Assembly: GCA_945897655.1 (NCBI GenBank)
Contig: CAMDHB010000166.1
Coordinates: 1 to 7,515 of the forward strand
DNA: 7,515 nucleotides
Direction of reading: 5' to 3'
From: Pseudorhodobacter antarcticus
GTDB taxonomy: Bacteria > Pseudomonadota > Alphaproteobacteria > Rhodobacterales > Rhodobacteraceae
Every line of letters starts with the position of its first letter. Position 1 is the first letter of the stretch. The translations under genes were made by a program, and so were the position numbers. The notes under the pieces were generated by a model that saw nothing but the letters and a program-made list of their open reading frames with translations, was not told the origin of the DNA and searched no databases. This document shows positions 1 to 6,370 of the stretch, in pieces.

Positions 1-37
1 GCAAATGCATACGTCGGATGATGTTCAATAGTCCCAT
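1..37 (-). CDS. istA: IS21-family transposase IstA, N-terminal fragment (cut by window edge)
   Basis: The twelve visible residues are MGLLNIIRRMHL, the characteristic start of IstA transposases, where an N-terminal helix-turn-helix DNA-binding region normally follows. The ATG is at 37-35 on the minus strand. A Shine-Dalgarno-like GGAG lies eight bases upstream (around 46-49), which supports this start. The gene reads leftward out of the window, so the catalytic DDE domain cannot be checked. It is not possible to say whether the transposase is intact. Confidence 0.82.
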   Translation of the reverse strand, partial: MGLLNIIRRMHL

Positions 38-89
38 GTGGATCACTCCGTTGCCCCCGCTGCTCTCCGCTTTGGGGGTAGGTTCACAT

Positions 90-145
90 GGCTCAGTTCT
101 CAGTGAAAATTATCCGCCTTACCGGCTAAGTTCTGGGTGAAAATT
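90..145. repeat. Two imperfect 22-bp direct repeats at the IS end
   Basis: The copies at 90-111 and 124-145 match at 19 of 22 positions and are separated by 12 bases. Both carry a GGCT...AGTTCT...GTGAAAATT pattern on the plus strand. In IS21-family elements such repeated blocks near the ends are the sites bound by the IstA transposase. The outer copy lies four bases inside the element tip at 149. Confidence 0.8.
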
Positions 146-149
146 AACA

Positions 150-300
150 TCATGGCTTTCTTCAGGGCTGGCGCGCAGGCAGGATTGGGTTCAACAAGAA
201 TGATGCGCTTTGCGTCCGTGCTCTGCCAGTCCTGCAGATCGTCACCCTCGCCTGCACCGATAATCAAAACTGTTTCAAACTGTAAAGCGGCAACGGTCAT
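150..300 (-). pseudogene. 5' fragment of a methyltransferase-like gene disrupted by the IS21 element
   Basis: The ATG at 300-298 is preceded on the minus strand by a good ribosome binding site (GAGGA, about six bases upstream). The first 50 codons are host sequence. The frame then enters the insertion sequence at 149 and stops at 102-100, giving a 66-residue hybrid. The host part contains VLIIGAGEGDDL (about residues 11-22) followed by RIILVEPNP (about 32-40). This spacing of a glycine-rich loop and an acidic residue after a beta strand resembles motifs I and II of Rossmann-fold SAM-dependent methyltransferases. The rest of the gene is missing here and presumably lies beyond the element. The methyltransferase reading is an inference from 50 residues; another Rossmann-fold nucleotide-binding protein is possible. 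As it stands the gene should give no full-length product. Confidence 0.6.
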
Positions 301-527
301 AATGGGTCCTCAGGTATCGAAGGCGGGTCAGGCCAAGGGACTTGGCAGGAAGCGACTTGCAAAGAAGCCCTGCGGGGTTCCTTTGCCCCCTTACTGTGCC
401 ATTGATTGCATATCTTTGACAACCAGAGCACTGGAAATCCGTGACGCAGGCCACAAGTGATCGTAGTCTGTCGCCACATGTCGTCCCAATCGGGTCGACG
501 AACTTCGGAGCATAGAGGAGAGCCGCA
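301..527. other. Divergent intergenic region between the broken gene and the small-protein gene
   Basis: This spacer separates two genes that point away from each other, so it should hold both promoters. I see a consensus -35-like TTGACA at 416-421 on the plus strand, but no good -10 box at 16-18 bases from it. I also see an imperfect hairpin at 359-386. A GACTTG hexamer occurs twice (339-344 and 354-359). No convincing gene or RNA was found here. Confidence 0.5.
359..386. repeat. Imperfect inverted repeat / hairpin
   Basis: Twelve-base arms (GCAAAGAAGCCC and GGGTTCCTTTGC) flank a four-base TGCG loop. Eleven of the twelve positions pair, counting one G-T wobble, with one A-C mismatch. There is no T-run on either side, so it does not look like an intrinsic terminator. 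It lies 59 bases upstream of the broken gene's start codon and about 140 bases upstream of the small-protein gene. It could be a leader structure or a regulator site. The role is unknown. Confidence 0.45.
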
Positions 528-650
528 ATGGCCAAAGGAATGAACAAGCGCAAAGAGGTCAAGAAGCCCAAGAAGGAGGTCGCCAAGCCGGGTGTTGTGG
601 CTGTGGGCAAGAATGCCGTGCACACCACCACAAGCAAGGTCAAGGAATAG
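528..650 (+). CDS. Small lysine-rich hypothetical protein (40 aa)
   Basis: The 40-residue frame starts MAKGMNKRKEVKKPKKEVAK and ends at TAG 648-650. A strong Shine-Dalgarno GAGGAG (515-520) sits seven bases before the ATG, which is the main evidence that it is translated. The product has 11 lysines and one arginine, mostly in the first 20 residues. A neutral, valine- and alanine-containing stretch follows, then a short threonine/serine-lysine tail. It has no membrane segment or signal peptide and is probably disordered in its N-terminal half. I recall similar short proteins with a KKPKK motif being annotated as hypothetical in proteobacteria, but I cannot name a family or function. Binding to nucleic acid is a guess from charge alone. 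It converges on putR with an 11-base gap, so the two transcripts probably overlap. Confidence 0.72.
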   Translation: MAKGMNKRKEVKKPKKEVAKPGVVAVGKNAVHTTTSKVKE

Positions 651-661
651 GGCGTTGCCCG

Positions 662-1114
662 TCAGAATCCTTCTTTGACAGCTTCCATCGCGACATAGGT
701 CGAGGTTGATGTCACATGGGGCAGAGCGGATATCCGCTCTGCCAGCACACGTCTGTAATCCTGAATATCGCCGGTTCGGACCTTGAGCAGATAATCAAAT
801 CGACTGGCGATCATGTGGCATTCCTCAACCTCCGGAATGGCCACCACGGCCTTGTTGAATGCCTGCAAGGCAGCCTCGCGTGTGTCTGACAGGCGCACTT
901 CGACAAAGGCAACATGAGCCTGTCCGATTCGCATTCGGTTCAGGCGGGCGCCGTAGCCGTTTATGACGCCACTCTCCTCCAGACGTTTCATTCTGGCTTG
1001 GGTGGGGGATTTTGACAGGCCGATCCTGCGGGCAAGTTCTGTCGCACTCAGACGTCCCTCCGCGGCCAAAGCGTCAAGAATGGCGATATCAAAGCGGTCC
1101 AGGTCGATTGGCAT
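662..1114 (-). CDS. putR: Lrp/AsnC-family transcriptional regulator, probable proline-utilisation regulator PutR
   Basis: This 150-residue protein has the two-part Lrp/AsnC layout. An N-terminal helix-turn-helix region spans about residues 5-55, with LSATELARRIGLSKSPTQAR (22-41) at its core. A C-terminal ligand-binding/oligomerisation (RAM-type) domain spans about 66-142 and includes an EECHMIASRFDYLLKV segment. The frame extends upstream to an ATG at 1195, but I chose the ATG at 1114. The family normally begins a few residues before the LDRFDIAIL helix, and the extra 27 residues would fill the shared regulatory spacer. No strong ribosome binding site marks either start. In alphaproteobacteria, Lrp-type PutR proteins activate a divergent putA in response to proline, which is exactly this arrangement. 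The assignment to PutR rests on family plus neighbour. The protein is intact and of usual length. Confidence 0.9.
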   Translation of the reverse strand: MPIDLDRFDIAILDALAAEGRLSATELARRIGLSKSPTQARMKRLEESGVINGYGARLNRMRIGQAHVAFVEVRLSDTREAALQAFNKAVVAIPEVEECHMIASRFDYLLKVRTGDIQDYRRVLAERISALPHVTSTSTYVAMEAVKEGF

Positions 1115-1219
1115 GATTGATGCTCGATCTTCAGTCGAAATGGCTGTGAAGCAGGGGTCATTCAGGACAACGGCCTGCCTAACCTCGGGTATCATGGGTC
1201 AAGCATCAGGAGAAGCATC
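1115..1219. promoter_or_regulatory. putR-putA divergent control region
   Basis: These 105 bases separate the two divergent start codons and should contain both promoters and the PutR binding sites. A -10-like TATCAT (1190-1195, plus strand, five of six consensus bases) would put putA transcription about 18-20 bases before its ATG. No good -35 accompanies it, which fits an activator-dependent promoter. CTTCA/TGAAG arms (1129-1133 and 1147-1151) form an imperfect palindrome in the putR leader that could be an operator. An AAGCATCA octamer occurs twice (1201-1208 and 1213-1220) on either side of the putA Shine-Dalgarno core. The operator and promoter assignments are inference. Confidence 0.5.
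1208..1213 (+). promoter_or_regulatory. Ribosome binding site of putA
   Basis: AGGAGA lies six bases before the ATG at 1220. It is a near-ideal Shine-Dalgarno sequence and fixes the putA start. Confidence 0.8.
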
Positions 1220-4200
1220 ATGAACACCCAATCAGACCTTTGGACCACGATTGACCGCGGCAGTCTGACGGATGAGGCCGAACTGGTGCAGCGGTTGATT
1301 GCAGGGGCGGCTCTCGACAGCGCGGCGCGGGCGCGCATCACAGCGGCCGGGGCCGATTTGGTCCGGCAAATCCGGGCGTCTGTGAAGCCGGGTCTGATGG
1401 AAGTTTTCTTGGCCGAATACGGTCTTTCGACCGAGGAAGGCGTTGCGCTCATGTGTCTGGCCGAAGCGCTGCTGCGTGTGCCGGATGCCGAAACCATGGA
1501 TGCCCTGATCGAAGACAAGATTGCGCCCTCTGACTGGGGCCGCCATCTGGGGCGGTCGTCTTCCTCCTTGGTGAATGCCTCAACCTGGGCACTGATGCTG
1601 ACCGGCAAGGTTCTGGAGGACCGCGAGCCGGGCGTGGTTGGGCATCTGAAGGCCGCGGTCAAGCGGCTGGGCGAGCCGGTGATCCGTACCGCCGTGGGCC
1701 GGGCAATGAAGGAAATGGGCCGCAATTTCGTACTGGGCGAGACCATTGGCGGCGCCATGAAGCGGGCCGAGGAGTTGGAGAGCAAAGGGTATACCTACAG
1801 CTATGACATGCTGGGCGAAGCGGCGCGTACTGAGGCCGATGCGCGGCGCTATCATCTGTCCTACTCCAAGGCGATCACGGCAATTGCGGGGGCGGCGAAG
1901 GGCACAGACATCAGGTCGAACCCCGGCATTTCGATCAAACTGTCGGCGTTGCATCCCCGTTACGAAGTCGCAAAACGCGCCCGCGTGATGGAGGAGTTGG
2001 TTCCACGCGTGCAAGCCCTGGCCGGTTTGGCACGGGCAGCCGGTCTTGGGTTCAACATTGATGCGGAAGAGGCGGACCGGCTGGCGCTGTCCTGCCAGGT
2101 CATCGAAGCGGTCCTGCGCGATCCCAGTCTGAAAGGCTGGGATGGATTCGGTGTTGTGGTGCAGGCCTACGGACGCCGCGCCGGGGTGGTGATCGACTGG
2201 TTGCACGGCCTGGCCGAAAGCCTTGACCGCAAGATCATGGTGCGGCTGGTCAAGGGCGCCTATTGGGACAGTGAGGTGAAGCGTGCACAGGTTTTGGGCC
2301 TGACCTCTTTCCCTGTGTTCACCCGCAAACAATCGACCGACGCCAGCTATCTGGCCAATGCCCGCAAGTTGCTTGGCATGACGGACCGCATCTATCCCCA
2401 ATTTGCCACCCACAATGCCCACACCGTTGCCGCCGTTCTGGACATGGCCCAACAAGATGGACGGGACCTGCGCAGTTTCGAATTCCAGCGCCTGCATGGG
2501 ATGGGCGAACGGTTGCACGACATCGTCCAAAGCTGGCAGGGCACACGTTGCCGGATCTATGCGCCGGTCGGCGCGCACCGCGATTTGCTTGCCTATCTTG
2601 TACGTCGGCTGCTGGAAAACGGTGCCAATTCCAGTTTCGTCAATCAGATCGTGAATGAAGACGTCTCGCCTGAACGAGTAGCCTCCTGCCCACTGACTGC
2701 CCTTGAAGCCATGGCTGACGTGACCAGTCATGCCATAACCACAGGGCCACGCCTGTTTGGCGCGCGTCAGAATTCGCGCGGTTGGGATTTGACCGACAGC
2801 GCCGATCTTGCCAATATCGAAGCGGCACGCGAACCCTTTGCGCTTGCGCTGTTTGAGGCTGCCCCGCGTCTTGCGGGGCATGTGGCCGGAGGGCTGCGCT
2901 TGGCCATTCGCAACCCCGCCACGGGTGCTGTGGTCGGTCATGTCGTCAGGTCTTCGTCTGCCGATGTCGACACAGCGCTGCGGTTGGCCGAGCCTTGGAT
3001 TGCTTCGCCAGACATCAGGGCCAAGGTGCTGCACCGTGCGGCAGACCTTTACGAAGCCGAATTTGGGCAGGTCTTTGCCCTTTTGGCGCGTGAAGCGGGC
3101 AAGACACTGTCCGATGCCGTGGGCGAACTGCGCGAAGCCGTGGATTTCCTGCGCTACTATGCCGATGGGGCCACGGGCCTGTCTGCCGATGCGCGAGGGG
3201 TCTTTGCCTGTATCAGCCCATGGAACTTTCCCCTTGCCATATTCACGGGTCAGATTGCGGCGGCCTTGGCGGCGGGCAATGCCGTGCTTGCCAAGCCGGC
3301 CGAACAGACACCGTTGATCGCGGCCCTTGCGGTAGATTTGCTGTTGAAGGCGGGCGTCCCCGCCACGGCGCTACAACAGTTGCCGGGAGACGGTACCATC
3401 GGTGCTGCCTTGACACGCGATGCCCGGGTCAAGGGAGTCGCCTTCACCGGATCCACCGAGACTGCGTTGAAAATCCGGTCCAGCATGGCCGAACATCTGG
3501 ACCCGACGGCCCCTCTGATTGCCGAAACGGGAGGTTTGAATGCGATGCTGGTCGACAGCACCGCGCTGCCCGAACAAGCGGTGCGCGATATACTAGCCTC
3601 CAGCTTTCAATCGGCAGGGCAGCGGTGCTCTGCGCTGCGCTGCCTGTATGTGCAGGCCGACATTGCCTATACGGTCGAAGAGATGCTGTTCGGCGCCATG
3701 GACGAACTTGCCTTGGGTGACCCGTGGGCGCTGCAAACGGACGTGGGTCCGGTCATTGACTTGGACGCGCAAGATGGCATCCGTGCTTATGTGGCTGCAG
3801 CTCGGGCCGAAGGTCGGGTGATCAAGGAATTGTCGGCCCCAGACGGCTGCTTTGTCGGCCCGACCGTGATCCGCGTGGACAGCATCGCAGACATGCCGCG
3901 AGAGATTTTTGGCCCAGTGCTGCACATCGCGCATTTTCCGGCAGGCAAGGTTGCAGACGTGGTGCGCGCCGTGAATGCAACGGGTTATGGGCTGACCTTC
4001 GGGCTGCATACCCGCATCGATGACAGGGTCCAGTCCGTGGTTGATGCGCTTCAGGTCGGCAATACCTACGTCAATCGTAATCAGATTGGCGCGGTCGTGG
4101 GGTCGCAACCCTTCGGCGGCGAGGGGCTTTCTGGGACTGGGCCCAAGGCGGGCGGGCCGCAATATCTTGCGCGCTTCACGGAAACGAAGGTGAAGCAAGT

Positions 4201-4663
4201 CGCTGGCGAAGATGGTCGGACGGATGAGGCGATGGTCGCTGCCGCTTTGCGGCTTGACCGCGATGTCGGCCAGTCGACCGCTCAAGTCTTGCCTGGTCCA
4301 ACGGGCGAATCGAACCGTCTGACGTCTTCGCCCCGGCAGCCTGTGTTGTGTCTTGGTCCCACGGTTGCGGCTGCCCTAAGGCAGGCCGAGCTTGTCCGCG
4401 CCCTTGGTGGCCACCCTGTCGAAGCGCCGGGACTGGAAGTTGAGGCTTTGTCGCGATTGTACGGCTTCTCGGGGGCAATCTGGTGGGGGGACGCGGCAGG
4501 TGCCCGGGTCAGGGCACGGGTTCTGGCGGCTCGCAAGGGCCCGATCCTGCCCTTGATTGGCATGCCCGATAGCGCCCATGTTCGCATCGAGCGGCATGTG
4601 TGCATCGACACCACCGCCTCGGGTGGCAACGCGCAATTGCTGGCCGAGGTATCGGGCGCTTGA
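1220..4663 (+). CDS. putA: Bifunctional proline dehydrogenase / L-glutamate-gamma-semialdehyde dehydrogenase PutA
   Basis: PutA oxidises L-proline to P5C with FAD, then oxidises glutamate semialdehyde to glutamate with NAD+. The proline dehydrogenase barrel spans roughly residues 170-480. It contains GISIKLSALHPRYE (near 235), FNIDAEEADRL (from 278) and RRLLENGANSSF; R462/R463 match the substrate-binding arginine pair of E. coli PutA. The aldehyde dehydrogenase domain spans about 500-990, with ISPWNFP (N669), FTGSTE (742-747), AETGG (E769) and SAGQRCSALR with catalytic C803. After a variable linker the last 110 or so residues form the C-terminal domain found in long PutAs, ending in a conserved HVCIDTTASGGN motif. 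There is no N-terminal ribbon-helix-helix domain, so this is a type B-like PutA that cannot repress itself; control presumably falls to putR. Its 1147 residues are close to the Rhodobacter capsulatus enzyme. All key residues are present and no frameshift is seen. Confidence 0.98.
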   Translation: MNTQSDLWTTIDRGSLTDEAELVQRLIAGAALDSAARARITAAGADLVRQIRASVKPGLMEVFLAEYGLSTEEGVALMCLAEALLRVPDAETMDALIEDKIAPSDWGRHLGRSSSSLVNASTWALMLTGKVLEDREPGVVGHLKAAVKRLGEPVIRTAVGRAMKEMGRNFVLGETIGGAMKRAEELESKGYTYSYDMLGEAARTEADARRYHLSYSKAITAIAGAAKGTDIRSNPGISIKLSALHPRYEVAKRARVMEELVPRVQALAGLARAAGLGFNIDAEEADRLALSCQVIEAVLRDPSLKGWDGFGVVVQAYGRRAGVVIDWLHGLAESLDRKIMVRLVKGAYWDSEVKRAQVLGLTSFPVFTRKQSTDASYLANARKLLGMTDRIYPQFATHNAHTVAAVLDMAQQDGRDLRSFEFQRLHGMGERLHDIVQSWQGTRCRIYAPVGAHRDLLAYLVRRLLENGANSSFVNQIVNEDVSPERVASCPLTALEAMADVTSHAITTGPRLFGARQNSRGWDLTDSADLANIEAAREPFALALFEAAPRLAGHVAGGLRLAIRNPATGAVVGHVVRSSSADVDTALRLAEPWIASPDIRAKVLHRAADLYEAEFGQVFALLAREAGKTLSDAVGELREAVDFLRYYADGATGLSADARGVFACISPWNFPLAIFTGQIAAALAAGNAVLAKPAEQTPLIAALAVDLLLKAGVPATALQQLPGDGTIGAALTRDARVKGVAFTGSTETALKIRSSMAEHLDPTAPLIAETGGLNAMLVDSTALPEQAVRDILASSFQSAGQRCSALRCLYVQADIAYTVEEMLFGAMDELALGDPWALQTDVGPVIDLDAQDGIRAYVAAARAEGRVIKELSAPDGCFVGPTVIRVDSIADMPREIFGPVLHIAHFPAGKVADVVRAVNATGYGLTFGLHTRIDDRVQSVVDALQVGNTYVNRNQIGAVVGSQPFGGEGLSGTGPKAGGPQYLARFTETKVKQVAGEDGRTDEAMVAAALRLDRDVGQSTAQVLPGPTGESNRLTSSPRQPVLCLGPTVAAALRQAELVRALGGHPVEAPGLEVEALSRLYGFSGAIWWGDAAGARVRARVLAARKGPILPLIGMPDSAHVRIERHVCIDTTASGGNAQLLAEVSGA

Positions 4664-4694
4664 TTTCAGCGCAAAGCGCCGCCAAAGTTGCGCG

Positions 4695-5399
4695 ATGTTC
4701 CCGATCCGCGACCACAACCCGTCCGGTGCCACGCCCTATGTCACATGGGGTCTGATCCTTATGAACATCGCGGTCTTTGTTTGGACCCGCGTAACGCTGA
4801 CTGAAGTTGCACAGAACTATTTCAACTTCGAATGGGGCATGATCCCGGCGCGCCTGTCTTATGGCGAGGGCTGGGTGACCGTCCTGACGGCCATGTTCCT
4901 TCACGGAGGCTGGCTGCACCTGGGCAGCAACATGCTGTTTTTATGGATATTTGGCGACAACATGGAAGCGTCTTTGGGCCGGGTGCGCTTTCTTGCGTTC
5001 TATCTGGCAGCGGGCGTCATTGCGGCCCTGGCCGAGTATGGCATGGCACCTCTGTCCCGGTCTCCGGTGATCGGGGCATCTGGGGCGATTGCCGGGGTAC
5101 TTGGGGGGTATCTCTTGTTGTTCCCCAAGGCGCGCGTCGATGTTCTGATCATTTTCGTTATATTCTTCAAGATCTTCCCTTTGCCTGCCTGGTCGGTGCT
5201 GGGGTTTTGGATCCTGCTGCAAGTCTATTCCGGCGCGACGGGTCAGAATGACGGGGTCGCCTATTGGGAACACATCGGCGGTTTTGTTGGTGGGCTGCTG
5301 CTGTCGGTGCCATTATGGCTCAGACGGAAGACAAGCAAACCGGATACCGCGCTTGAAACCGTGAGATCCACGATACCCAAAGTAAGCCGTCACCCGTGA
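4695..5399 (+). CDS. Rhomboid-family intramembrane serine protease
   Basis: This 234-residue inner-membrane protein has about six hydrophobic segments, the bacterial rhomboid core. The catalytic dyad is visible: Ser129 in GASGAIAG and His193 in EHIGGFVGG. The N-terminal HGGWLHLGSNMLFLWIFG block (70-87) supplies the conserved HxxxN element (His75, Asn79) that stabilises the oxyanion. Such proteases cleave transmembrane substrates, but the substrate here is unknown. The frame is open upstream to 4557, inside putA. I chose ATG 4695 because rhomboids begin shortly before the first membrane segment (about 14-32) and the upstream residues are putA out-of-frame sequence. No strong Shine-Dalgarno precedes this ATG, so translation may be weak or coupled. 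It starts 31 bases after the putA stop with no terminator between, suggesting cotranscription. The C-terminal 27 residues are a basic cytosolic tail. Confidence 0.95.
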   Translation: MFPIRDHNPSGATPYVTWGLILMNIAVFVWTRVTLTEVAQNYFNFEWGMIPARLSYGEGWVTVLTAMFLHGGWLHLGSNMLFLWIFGDNMEASLGRVRFLAFYLAAGVIAALAEYGMAPLSRSPVIGASGAIAGVLGGYLLLFPKARVDVLIIFVIFFKIFPLPAWSVLGFWILLQVYSGATGQNDGVAYWEHIGGFVGGLLLSVPLWLRRKTSKPDTALETVRSTIPKVSRHP

Positions 5400-5400
5400 G

Positions 5401-6189
5401 TCAGGCCCCGCGGATCGCCTTGCTGAACGGTCCAAACAACCCTTCGTTGCCGCACAAGACCGACCCTGACGCAAGAATATCTGCCCCTTCGCGCAGGGCT
5501 TCAACCGTGCCACCAGACTCGCGCACCAAGATCAGACCAGCGGCGATGTCCCAAGGTTGCAGTTCCCGCTCCCAGTACCCGTCAAACCGGCCAGCGGCGA
5601 CATATGCCAGGTCCAGCGACGCCGCACCCCAACGCCGGACCCCGGCGCACAGCGGCATCAGGCGCGCAAGGTCGCCCATCGTGGCGGGCAGGGTATTCTT
5701 TATGCCAAACGGGATGCCGGTGGCAAAAACGCCCTCCAGCATCGAGCGGCGGCCCGACACACGCAACCGGCGTTCATTCATCCAGGCACCGGCGCCCTTT
5801 TCGGCCCAGTACATCTCATCCTTTGCGGCATCGAACACCACGCCTGATACGATTTCGCCTTTGTGTTCCAATGCAATCGACACGGCCCAATGTGGCAGAC
5901 CATGCAGAAAGTTCGTGGTGCCATCCAAGGGGTCAACGATCCAGCGGCGGGTCGGGTCAGCACCGATTTCGGCCGTGCTTTCCTCTCCCACCCAGCCATA
6001 GGTGGGCCGCGCACCCATCAATTCTTCCTTGATGATCCTCTCGGCCTCGATATCCGCTTTTGACACAAAATCGCCCGGTCCTTTGGACGAGACTTGCAGG
6101 TTCTCAACCTCGCGGAAGTCCTTGACCAAAGAACGACCAGCCTTGCGGGCGGCTTTGATCATCAGGTTGAGGTTGGCACTGCCTTGCAT
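5401..6189 (-). CDS. Inositol monophosphatase family protein (SuhB-like)
   Basis: This 262-residue protein has the usual family length and all signature motifs of Mg2+-dependent, lithium-sensitive phosphatases. GEES at 68-71 includes a metal-ligand glutamate. DPLDGTTNF at 86-94 supplies metal-binding Asp86 and Asp89. WDIAAGLILVRESGG at 213-227 supplies Asp214. The RRWGAASLDLAYVAAGRFDG block (185-204) is also conserved. It should hydrolyse inositol-1-phosphate or a related sugar or nucleotide phosphate in the cytosol. SuhB in E. coli also acts in rRNA antitermination, but no such role can be read from this sequence. The ATG at 6189 is preceded by GGAG six bases upstream. It converges on the rhomboid gene with a single base between the stop codons. 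I leave the symbol blank because suhB and other family members cannot be told apart here. Confidence 0.95.
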   Translation of the reverse strand: MQGSANLNLMIKAARKAGRSLVKDFREVENLQVSSKGPGDFVSKADIEAERIIKEELMGARPTYGWVGEESTAEIGADPTRRWIVDPLDGTTNFLHGLPHWAVSIALEHKGEIVSGVVFDAAKDEMYWAEKGAGAWMNERRLRVSGRRSMLEGVFATGIPFGIKNTLPATMGDLARLMPLCAGVRRWGAASLDLAYVAAGRFDGYWERELQPWDIAAGLILVRESGGTVEALREGADILASGSVLCGNEGLFGPFSKAIRGA

Positions 6190-6346
6190 GGCATTCTCCG
6201 GATCATTTCAAGACGCGGGTGTTACACGGGGCGGCTTGCGAAGGAAAGGGCGGTTCGGCGGGGCTGTTGGGGGCGATTGGTGCGATTCCAGAAAAAGACT
6301 GGCTTTGTTGATGCAAATTCACAGACAGGCCATCAACCCCTAAGAT
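6190..6346. other. Divergent intergenic region upstream of the inositol-phosphatase gene and the unknown gene
   Basis: This spacer must hold the promoters of both flanking genes. It contains a perfect 7-base inverted repeat (GTTGATG at 6307-6313, CATCAAC at 6331-6337, 17-base spacer) just before the plus-strand gene. I found no convincing paired -35/-10 boxes on either strand and no RNA gene. Confidence 0.45.
6307..6337. repeat. Perfect 7-bp inverted repeat, candidate operator or leader hairpin
   Basis: GTTGATG and CATCAAC are exact reverse complements separated by 17 bases. They lie within 65 bases upstream of the likely start of the unknown gene. The spacing would suit a dimeric regulator or a loose hairpin. 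No regulator can be named, and chance occurrence is possible. Confidence 0.35.
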
Positions 6347-6360
6347 GTGCCAGCCCAAGT

Positions 6361-6364
6361 GGAG
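6361..6364 (+). promoter_or_regulatory. Ribosome binding site deciding a TTG start
   Basis: GGAG sits six bases before TTG 6371. The upstream in-frame GTG codons at 6347 and 6359 have no comparable Shine-Dalgarno sequence. Confidence 0.45.
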
Positions 6365-6370
6365 AAGCCC

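Larger units (their letters stand above)
1..149 (-). mobile_element. IS21-family insertion sequence, istA-side end (partial)
   Basis: Read on the minus strand the element begins TGTTAATTTTCACCCAGAAC at base 149, the TG-start and TTTTCACCCA pattern typical of IS21-family ends. Two related 22-base repeats lie at this end (90-111 and 124-145), as expected for the multiple transposase-binding repeats of this family. Downstream on the same strand is the start of an IstA-like reading frame (37-1). The rest of istA, the istB helper ATPase gene and the other end lie left of the window. The junction with host DNA is at 149/150, inside a minus-strand gene. The target-site duplication cannot be seen because the other flank is absent. 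Family knowledge: IS21 elements encode IstA (DDE transposase) and IstB (AAA+ helper). I am confident of the family but not of the exact element. Confidence 0.88.

Noticed and set aside
275..643. Minus-strand frame of 122 residues across the divergent spacer
   Set aside because: It overlaps the small-protein gene and the broken gene, begins without a ribosome binding site and shows no domain.
650..660. GGGC-GTT-GCCC hairpin between the small gene and putR as a terminator
   Set aside because: The stem is only four base pairs and no T-run follows, so it is too weak to call a terminator.
1115..1195. Longer start for putR at ATG 1195
   Set aside because: The extra 27 residues do not resemble the family, have no good ribosome binding site and would occupy most of the shared control region.
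1197..1202. TTGACC on the minus strand as a -35 box for putR
   Set aside because: No acceptable -10 sequence is found 16-18 bases downstream.
1580..3034. 484-residue open frame on the minus strand opposite putA
   Set aside because: It lies entirely inside the unmistakable putA coding sequence. Its product is rich in H, R, G and Q with no recognisable domain, typical of an antisense shadow in high-GC DNA.
4557..4694. Upstream extension of the rhomboid frame into putA
   Set aside because: The 46 extra residues are an out-of-frame reading of the putA C-terminal codons and look nothing like a rhomboid N-terminus.
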